Shown here piece by piece: positions 58,975 to 64,000 of a stretch of 64,000 nt of DNA (the stretch's first letter is position 1; each line of letters starts with the position of its first letter). Origin of the DNA: Bog-793 sp963803025 (GTDB taxonomy: Bacteria; Actinomycetota; Acidimicrobiia; Acidimicrobiales; Bog-793); assembly GCA_963803025.1 (NCBI GenBank), contig CAWDKZ010000017.1, positions 62,001-126,000 on the forward strand, written 5' to 3'. The notes under the pieces are model-generated. The model searched no databases. It was given only the letters and a program-made list of their open reading frames with translations, and had not been told where the DNA came from. Both the position numbers and the translations under genes were made by a program.

Positions 58975-59823
58975 TCACGCAGTGCCGGATCGGCCGGCGA
59001 CGGCACGGCCGACCGCCGCGACGACCCCCGCGACCGCCTCCGCCGGGGGGGTCTGCCACCAGTCGACAACGACGCCGCGGCACGGCGCGCCGAGGGCGCG
59101 CCGCGTGGCCGACGCGACGTCGCCCGGTGTCGCATCCCCTGTGGCGCCGATGAGCGCGATAACGGGGATGTCCGTCGTCGCCAGCGCACGCGACACGTCA
59201 CGCAGCGTTCGGGCGTCGCCGTTCGAGACCTCGACGAAACAACAGTCCGCGTGGCGCGCGGCAAGAGAGGCGAACTCGCCCGGGGAAACGAGCGCGACGT
59301 CGCCGGTCGCGGCGGCCGCCGGCACGAGAACGCCAACCGGAGTCGGCGTCACCCGCGCCGCCCGCGGTTCGTTCCAGGCGCCTTCGATCGCGAAGTGCCG
59401 GCCCGCGTACGACGGTGCCGGACGGTCGAGCATCGTCCGCACGACGTCAAGCGCCTCGGCGAGTTCGTCGAGACCTGTCTCCAGCGGCACCGCGCGGGGA
59501 GCCAGGCAGGCGAGCGCACGGCCTGCCGAGCAGACGTCGAGCGCGGCGACGGTCTTGGCGAGGATGGCGGGGTGCCGCTCGCCGACGGACGTCGCGACGC
59601 AACCGAGCACGACCCGGCTGGTCACCGCCGCCAGCGCGCCGAGCAGGACGAACGGGTCCGCCGGCGTGCCTGGGGCCCGGCCACCGTCGACCAGGACCGC
59701 GTCGGCGCCAGCCAGTTCGGCCGCCAGCGCGAGGCGCAGGAGGACCCCCGGTGCGCGGCCGGACCCCGGGCCCGGGTCGCGCGGCGCGAGCCGGAAGCGG
59801 ACGCCGACGGTGACAATGCCCAC
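58975..59823 (-). CDS. Luciferase-like flavin/F420 oxidoreductase
   Basis: This 282-residue TIM-barrel protein of the LLM class begins V-G-V-R-F-R-L and has L-A-A-E-L-A-G-A-D-A-V-L, V-V-L-G-C-V-A-T-S-V and H-P-A-I-L-A-K-T-V-A-A-L-D-V, all typical of the first half. The second half is shorter and less standard than in characterised members. Cofactor (FMN or F420) and substrate cannot be told. GTG 59823 is preferred for the core start. The open frame reaches 59895 and would overlap the divergent gene at 59889. Confidence 0.75.
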   Translation of the reverse strand: MGIVTVGVRFRLAPRDPGPGSGRAPGVLLRLALAAELAGADAVLVDGGRAPGTPADPFVLLGALAAVTSRVVLGCVATSVGERHPAILAKTVAALDVCSAGRALACLAPRAVPLETGLDELAEALDVVRTMLDRPAPSYAGRHFAIEGAWNEPRAARVTPTPVGVLVPAAAATGDVALVSPGEFASLAARHADCCFVEVSNGDARTLRDVSRALATTDIPVIALIGATGDATPGDVASATRRALGAPCRGVVVDWWQTPPAEAVAGVVAAVGRAVAGRSGTA

Positions 59824-59888
59824 CGAGACGTTGTAGCGAAAACTGCGGCCATCCGCCCGACCATCAGCCCCCGGGGCGATAATGCCTC

Positions 59889-60146
59889 GTGGCACGAGAC
59901 CGCTCCCCGACCCCGAGGCCGTTGCGTGCCGTGTTCACCCGCGATCCGCTCACGGGCAGGACCGCCGAGGTCCGCTCGATCCAGCCCCACGCCGCCCTGA
60001 AGCCCTACCGGTGCCCGGGGTGCGGCCAGGAGATCGCCCCGGGCGTCGGTCACGTCGTCGTCGTGCCGCTCGCCGACGCGTCCGAACGCCGCCACTGGCA
60101 CACGCCGTGCTGGGAACGGCGGTCGACGCGGCCGCCGAGTCGCTGA
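59889..60146 (+). CDS. Small actinobacterial zinc-ribbon-like protein
   Basis: This 85-residue protein has a C-P-G-C pair in Y-R-C-P-G-C-G-Q-E-I and a later H-W-H-T-P-C, which could bind one zinc ion. A small protein with this same layout (R-C-P-G-C, G-V-x-H-V-V, R-R-H-W-H-T-P-C-W) is widespread in actinobacteria, where it is often annotated without basis as ATP/GTP-binding. The role is unknown. The start is GTG 59889, divergent from the luciferase-like gene. Confidence 0.78.
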   Translation: MARDRSPTPRPLRAVFTRDPLTGRTAEVRSIQPHAALKPYRCPGCGQEIAPGVGHVVVVPLADASERRHWHTPCWERRSTRPPSR

Positions 60147-60237
60147 GCCGCGACCACGGCCCCCCCGGGCCGGTATTCGTCGACCCGGGCGGTAGACTTC
60201 TTGGGCGCGATGCGCGCAGCGACGACGGAGAACCCTC

Positions 60238-60768
60238 GTGACCGGGGCATTTGGCCTGAATTCGTTCGGTCTCACCGGCAACGCCGGGGACCTCGCGCTC
60301 TCGGCCGTTTTCGCCTTGGTGTTCGCACTCCTCGGCTACCGCATCTCGGCACGGCACCGGATGATGCGGGGTGTCACCCCCTGGCGGCTCCCCTCGATCG
60401 TCTGGGCCATCCTGTGCGGGATCTTCCAGCCCTTCGGCATCATCCTCGAGCTCGTCGCCGAGTTCACGACGCGGCCCCAACCCCACCCGAGCCCGACGCC
60501 CGGCGGGTCCGGGCCGGCGGGCAACCAGTTCGCGTTCGGCGGCTCGCGCACCACGGCCGCGGAAACCCTCGCGCCGATCGAGATCGCGCCGGGTCCGACC
60601 TCGTTCGGTCCGGCGCTCGCACCGCCGCCGGACGACGGGTCGGGCAAGCCGGCGCTTTTCGGTTGGTACAACGACACGACCGGACGGCACGCCCTGCGCT
60701 ACTGGGACGGCCGCGGTTGGACCGAACACGTCGCCGACGACGGCAAGGTGTCGACCGACCCCGTCTGA
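60238..60768 (+). CDS. DUF2510-domain membrane protein
   Basis: This 176-residue protein has two hydrophobic helices (about 18-34 and 50-70), a Pro/Gly-rich linker and a C-terminal DUF2510 domain, G-W-Y-N-D-T-T-G-R-H-A-L-R-Y-W-D-G and then W-T-E-H. DUF2510 is a short W-x-x-(D/P)-P-x-x-x-x-x-x-R-Y-W-D-G module of actinobacterial membrane proteins with unknown role. The start is GTG 60238. A TAGACT box lies at 60193-60198. Confidence 0.82.
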   Translation: MTGAFGLNSFGLTGNAGDLALSAVFALVFALLGYRISARHRMMRGVTPWRLPSIVWAILCGIFQPFGIILELVAEFTTRPQPHPSPTPGGSGPAGNQFAFGGSRTTAAETLAPIEIAPGPTSFGPALAPPPDDGSGKPALFGWYNDTTGRHALRYWDGRGWTEHVADDGKVSTDPV

Positions 60769-60803
60769 GCCGACATTCCCGCGCCGGCGGGGCGCCGGGC
60801 GGT

Positions 60804-61121
60804 TCAGATCTCCTTCTCGGGCAGTGCCTCGACGTTCACGTCCCGGAAGGTAACCACCTTCACCGATGAGACGAACCGGGCCGGACGGTACATGTCCCAG
60901 ACCCAGGCGTCGCCGAGTTCGACCTCGAAGTGCGTCGCCCCCGCGCTCTCGTGCGGGGTCACGGTCACCTCGTTCGCGAGGTAGAACCGGCGCTCCGTCT
61001 CGACCACGTAGCGGAACATCGGCAGCACGGCGCGGTACTCCTGGTACAGCGCGAGTTCTATCTCCGCCTCGAACTGGTCAAGGTCCTCTTCGGCGCTCAA
61101 CGTCGGCTCCTCATCCGCCAA
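60804..61121 (-). CDS. DUF2469 family protein
   Basis: This 105-residue actinobacterial protein has E-I-E-L-A-L-Y-Q-E-Y, Y-V-V-E-T-E-R-R-F-Y-L-A-N and D-A-W-V-W-D-M-Y-R-P-A-R-F-V, which match the mycobacterial family member encoded near rplS (Rv2901c). The function is unknown. In mycobacteria lepB and rnhB lie between it and rplS; here only 15 bases separate them. Confidence 0.92.
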   Translation of the reverse strand: MADEEPTLSAEEDLDQFEAEIELALYQEYRAVLPMFRYVVETERRFYLANEVTVTPHESAGATHFEVELGDAWVWDMYRPARFVSSVKVVTFRDVNVEALPEKEI

Positions 61122-61136
61122 CCTCCGATCACCGGT

Positions 61137-61487
61137 TCAGCGCGTGGCGCGACGCTCCTTGATCTTCGCAGCCTTTCCAACCCGGTCGCGCAGGTAGTAC
61201 AGCTTCGCGCGCCGCACGTCGCCTTCGGACACAACCTCGACCTTCGCGAGGATCGGGGAGTGAACGGGGAACGTCCGCTCCACGCCGACGCCGAAGCTCA
61301 CCTTGCGAACACTGAAGGTCTCACGGGCCCCCGAGCCCTGGCGCCGCATCACTGCGCCCTGGAAGATCTGAATCCGCTCGCGGTTGCCCTCGACGACGCG
61401 GACATGCACCTTCACCGTATCGCCGGGACGGAAGTCGGGGATGTCGTCGCGCAGGGTCGCGCGGTCGACGAGATCGGTGGGGTTCAT
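61137..61487 (-). CDS. rplS: 50S ribosomal protein L19
   Basis: L19 sits at the 30S-50S interface. The 116-residue protein has F-R-P-G-D-T-V-K-V-H-V-R-V-V-E-G, Q-I-F-Q-G-A-V-M-R-R and G-V-G-V-E-R-T-F-P-V-H-S-P. The ATG at 61487 overlaps the trmD stop by 4 bases. A lysine/arginine-rich end K-I-K-E-R-R is typical. Confidence 0.96.
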   Translation of the reverse strand: MNPTDLVDRATLRDDIPDFRPGDTVKVHVRVVEGNRERIQIFQGAVMRRQGSGARETFSVRKVSFGVGVERTFPVHSPILAKVEVVSEGDVRRAKLYYLRDRVGKAAKIKERRATR

Positions 61488-62331
61488 GATCCGTTGTGCT
61501 CCTTCGCGGGGGCGCCGCGCCGCACGAGCGCGGAGGTCGCGAGCGGCGCTGCAGCGTCTAGAGGATAGCCGTGCTCGGCGAGCAGACGCACCTCGACCTC
61601 GGAAAGCCCACCGCGGGACTCGATCAGGTCCGGCCGGCGTTCGATCGTGCGATGGAGCGCGGCGGCCCGCCGCCAGCGCTCGACGGCGGCATGGTCGCCG
61701 CTGCGCAGCACCTCGGGAACCACCCAACCGCGGAACTCCGCCGGTCGCGTGTACTGCGGATACTCGAGCAGCCCCGTCGTAAAGCTCTCGTCCTCGGGCG
61801 AAACGACGTTGCCGACGACGCCGGGGACGAGGCGCGCGACGGCCTCGACGACCGCGAGCGCGGCGAGCTCCCCCCGGCGAGGACGAAGTCGCCGATCGAG
61901 ATCTCGCCGTCGACGAGGTGGTCCGCGATGCGCTGGTCAACGCCCTCGTAGCGGCCGCAGAGAAGCGAAAAGGCGCCCCGCGCCTGCAGCTCCTCGACGA
62001 ACGTCTGGTCGAGCCGGCGGCCCGCCGGGCTCATGAGGTAGAGCGGACGGACCGGAGCGATCCGCTCGACGGCGGCGAACACGGGCTCGGGGGCGAGCAC
62101 CATACCGGCGCCTCCGCCGAAGGGCGAGTCGTCAACCGAGCGGTGCGGGTCGGACGCCCCGACGCGCAGGTCGTGCGCGACGACCTCGACGACACCGGTG
62201 CGCGTCGCTCGCCCGAAGATCGCCTCGGAGCAGTAGTTCGCGACGAGCTCAGGGAAGATCGTGAGCACCTCGACTCGCAGAGCGGGCGCCGCACGTTCCC
62301 GGGGGGGCGGAACGCGTCGGTCGGTGGTCAT
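61484..62331 (-). CDS. trmD: tRNA (guanine-N1)-methyltransferase, one-base frame break
   Basis: TrmD methylates G37 of certain tRNAs with a knotted SPOUT fold. The N-terminal part (I-F-P-E-L-V, D-D-S-P-F-G-G-G-A-G-M-V, L-C-G-R-Y-E-G-V-D-Q-R, I-S-I-G-D-F-V-L-A-G-G) is normal. Then a run of six C on the plus strand (61870-61875) breaks the frame. With seven, the product goes on E-L-A-A-L-A-V-V-E-A and through E-Y-P-Q-Y-T-R-P to TGA 61484. Start and stop overlap rimM and rplS by ATGA, so the operon design is intact. The break is probably a homopolymer error. Confidence 0.92.
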
Positions 62332-62810
62332 TCGAAGATCCCCGCCGGTGCGTCAACGACGATTCTGCCTGGCGAAGCGTCGACGACAAAGCGCACCGGG
62401 ACGAGATGGCGGCCGTCGACGACGAGGAGGTCGCTCGCCGGGTTCGCCTCGACCGACGTCACGGTCCCCCGGGAGACGCCGCCGGCATCGACCACCTCGG
62501 CACCGATGAGCTCGTGGACGAAGAGCGCCCCGGCGTCGGCGAGCGGCTCAGCGCACAGGATCACACCACGCAGACGCTCCGCCGCGTCGCGGTCGCCGAC
62601 ACCCTCGAACGCGACGAGCTGACCTCCGAGGTGCGGTCGCACCGCGGCGATCGTCAGCTCCCCCGGCAGACCGCGGTCGGCCGCGGCTGGGCCGACGACC
62701 AGGCGCGAACCGGGCCGGAGACGTTCGGGCCGGTTCGACACGAACCGGACGACGACCTCGCCGGCGAGTCCGTGGGGCTTGACTACCCTGCCGACCTCGA
62801 GGAGCGCCAC
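62328..62810 (-). CDS. rimM: Ribosome maturation factor RimM
   Basis: RimM helps 30S head assembly by binding S19. The 160-residue protein has V-G-R-V-V-K-P-H-G-L-A-G-E-V-V-V at the start and a PRC-barrel half with F-V-H-E-L-I-G-A-E-V. The last part P-V-R-F-V-V-D-A-S with I-V-V-D-A-P-A-G is typical. The start is GTG 62810 and the stop overlaps trmD. Confidence 0.93.
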   Translation of the reverse strand: MALLEVGRVVKPHGLAGEVVVRFVSNRPERLRPGSRLVVGPAAADRGLPGELTIAAVRPHLGGQLVAFEGVGDRDAAERLRGVILCAEPLADAGALFVHELIGAEVVDAGGVSRGTVTSVEANPASDLLVVDGRHLVPVRFVVDASPGRIVVDAPAGIFE

Positions 62811-62821
62811 GTGCGCGCCGG

Positions 62822-63280
62822 TCAGTCGACGATGTCGACGGTGGCGTCCGTCCCGTCGCGCGCCGCCGCAGAACGGACGAGGACACGCAGCGCCTGCGCG
62901 ACACGGCCGCGTTTGCCGATGATCCTCCCCATGTCGTCCGGCGCGACGTGGAGCTCGAAGCGCGTGCCGTTGCGACCTGCGCTCGCGTTCACGACGACGG
63001 CATCGGACTCGTCGACGATCGAGCGCGCGACGTGCTCGAGCACGGAGCGCGCGACGCCCCCCGAGACCCGGTTGGCGGTGTCGTCGTCGGACCCAGGCCC
63101 GGCGGCGTAGTCGGACTCGTCGGCGTCGTCCTCGTCGGCGTCGTCCTCGTCGGTGTCGTCGACCTCGTCGACCTCGTCGACCTCGTCGACCTCGCCGACC
63201 TCGCCGACCTCGTCGACCTCGTCGACCTCGTCAATCGGGCCGAAATCCGGCCCTTCGAAAAGCGGTGTGTCTGAGGCCAT
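62822..63280 (-). CDS. KH-domain RNA-binding protein (KhpA-like) with acidic repeat tail
   Basis: The C-terminal 80 residues are a KH domain with the binding loop G-R-I-I-G-K-R-G-R-V-A, like KhpA of Gram-positive bacteria, an RNA chaperone partner of KhpB/Jag. The N-terminal 70 residues are unusual: a run of E-V-D units followed by D/E-rich text (D-T-D-E-D-D-A-D-E-D-D-A), encoded by eight 9-base repeats. KhpA proteins are normally about 75-80 residues. ATG-type starts downstream are lacking, so the tail is probably translated. It lies between rpsP and rimM as in most actinobacteria. Confidence 0.88.
   Translation of the reverse strand: MASDTPLFEGPDFGPIDEVDEVDEVGEVGEVDEVDEVDEVDDTDEDDADEDDADESDYAAGPGSDDDTANRVSGGVARSVLEHVARSIVDESDAVVVNASAGRNGTRFELHVAPDDMGRIIGKRGRVAQALRVLVRSAAARDGTDATVDIVD
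63161..63232. repeat. Eight tandem 9-bp repeats in the KH protein gene
   Basis: Units GACCTCGTC (plus strand) at 63161, 63170, 63179, 63206, 63215 and 63224, with GACCTCGCC at 63188 and 63197. They encode the E-V-(D/G) series on the minus strand. Likely variable in copy number. Confidence 0.92.
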
Positions 63281-63286
63281 GGGCCC

Positions 63287-63793
63287 TTACCCCTCCCCAC
63301 CGTCGATGACGGCGGTCGTCTCGGCACGGGCTGCAGGCGATTCGGGCGTCTCGTGGGCGGGTGCTGCCGATTCCTCGGCTCCCGCAGCGGTCGGAGCCGC
63401 GGACTTCTTGGCGCCCGTCTTCTTCCCCGCGCCCTTCCTCCCTGCGGCCCTCTTGGCCGTCTTGGCCCTGGTGGCGGCGCGCTTCTTCGCCGCTTCGCTC
63501 TTCGTGCGCGCCGACTTCGGCGGCTTGGGCGGCTTGGTCGCCGCGAACTCGTCCCACGCGCCGGAGATCTCGAGGATCTTGCGCACGGTCTCGCTCGGTT
63601 TCGCGCCCTTGGTGAGCCACGCGACCGCCGTGGCGTTGTCGACCTCGATGAGCGACGGTTCCGCGCGCGGCGCGTACGTCCCGATGACCTCGATGAACCG
63701 GCCGTCCCGGGGCGAGCGGCTGTCCGCCACGACGATCCGGTACGTCGGCTGTTTCTTCTTCCCCATTCGCTTCAGGCGGAGCTTCACGGCCAC
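63287..63793 (-). CDS. rpsP: 30S ribosomal protein S16
   Basis: S16 supports 30S assembly. The 168-residue protein begins V-A-V-K-L-R-L-K-R-M-G-K-K-K-Q-P-T-Y-R-I-V-V-A-D and has R-F-I-E-V-I-G-T-Y. The S16 fold ends near residue 85. The rest is a Lys/Ala-rich tail ending in an acidic A/E/P part, as is common in actinobacterial S16. The start is GTG 63793. It precedes the KH gene by 6 bases. Confidence 0.95.
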   Translation of the reverse strand: MAVKLRLKRMGKKKQPTYRIVVADSRSPRDGRFIEVIGTYAPRAEPSLIEVDNATAVAWLTKGAKPSETVRKILEISGAWDEFAATKPPKPPKSARTKSEAAKKRAATRAKTAKRAAGRKGAGKKTGAKKSAAPTAAGAEESAAPAHETPESPAARAETTAVIDGGEG

Positions 63794-63851
63794 GTCGTTC
63801 TCGCTTTCCTTGGTGTCGATCGAATCCGGTGCTGACAGGGCCCGTCGCCGG

Positions 63852-64000
63852 CTAGCGGCTGCGAGCGGGAGTCACCCGGCCGCCCTTGCGCTTGTCGCGC
63901 CGACCACCGGGGCGCGGGTGCGCCATGATCCCCGACGACCGCATCAGCTTCTGCATCTCCTTGAACCTGTTGAGGAGGTCGTTCACTTCGGCCGGTGTGG
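63852..64000 (-). CDS. ffh: Signal recognition particle protein Ffh, C-terminal end (partial)
   Basis: The frame enters from the window edge and ends with TAG 63852-63854. It reads V-N-D-L-L-N-R-F-K-E-M-Q-K-L-M-R, the last helix of the SRP54 M domain, which binds signal peptides and 4.5S RNA, followed by a basic tail. Its place upstream of rpsP agrees with the usual ffh-rpsP order. Confidence 0.88.
   Translation of the reverse strand, partial: TPAEVNDLLNRFKEMQKLMRSSGIMAHPRPGGRRDKRKGGRVTPARSR

Noticed and set aside
63161..63232. Possible short CRISPR or regulatory iteron array
   Set aside because: Units are 9 bases, directly adjacent and in frame in the KH protein gene.

Overview
The window is very GC-rich and gene-dense. 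The gene set points to a high-GC actinobacterium. The evidence is mtrA-mtrB followed by a GerMN lipoprotein gene, a class II DAHP synthase, a DUF2469 gene beside rplS, a zinc-ribbon family known from actinobacteria, and an RNase E/G with a long RG-rich N-terminus. The VKOR/DUF929 pair and the secreted protein with repeated G-Y-W units would fit Acidimicrobiia, but that class assignment is inference from family recollection and was not tested.

Layout. 1-4392: a truncated SIMPL-type end, a small acidic protein, threonine aldolase, an alpha/beta-hydrolase-fold lipoprotein that has lost its catalytic Ser and His, and a class III aminotransferase. 4548-10157: a polytopic membrane protein, then an SbcD/YhaO-type nuclease translationally coupled to an SbcC/YhaN-type ATPase. 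10180-11813: a VKOR with a membrane-anchored DUF929 thioredoxin-like partner. 11914-20341 (minus): ispG, site-2 protease, dxr, cdsA, frr, pyrH, tsf, rpsB, many joined by 4-base ATGA overlaps. 20475-29714: a XerC/D recombinase, mtrAB-GerMN lipoprotein, rsfS-nadD, class II DAHP synthase, a Thr-rich repeat surface protein and a histidine phosphatase.

29779-36039 (minus): proA, proB, obgE, rpmA, rplU, rne. The rne gene has a structured leader. 36393-46108 (minus): mrdA, mreD, mreC, mreB, ndk, folC, clpX, clpP, tig, covering cell-shape and proteolysis genes. 46321-49327: tRNA-Pro(TGG), a ROK kinase, tRNA-Gly(TCC), and a 1255-bp IS3-family element inserted a few bases after tRNA-Gly, followed by about 500 bp without a recognisable gene. 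49328-54194: a divergent DevR/DevS-like pair, DedA, a broken hydrolase, a Cas4/RecB-like nuclease and a PAP2 phosphatase. 54284-60768: purE, YdjC, NifU-like, nucleotidyltransferase, class IV aminotransferase, SGNH protein, luciferase-like oxidoreductase and two small proteins. 60804-64000 (minus): DUF2469, rplS, trmD, rimM, KH protein, rpsP and the end of ffh.

Three conserved genes (tsf, folC, trmD) each carry a one-base frame break in a G/C run. A hydrolase at 51984-52816 carries a nonsense codon plus a frame break. Breaks in usually indispensable genes suggest base-level errors in the sequence rather than real loss. No rRNA and no CRISPR array were seen. The points most worth checking are the catalytically dead hydrolase lipoprotein, the Thr-rich propeller/GH-like surface protein, the acidic tails on CdsA and the KH protein, the hairpin-rich rne leader, and the membrane-hairpin SbcC/YhaN system.
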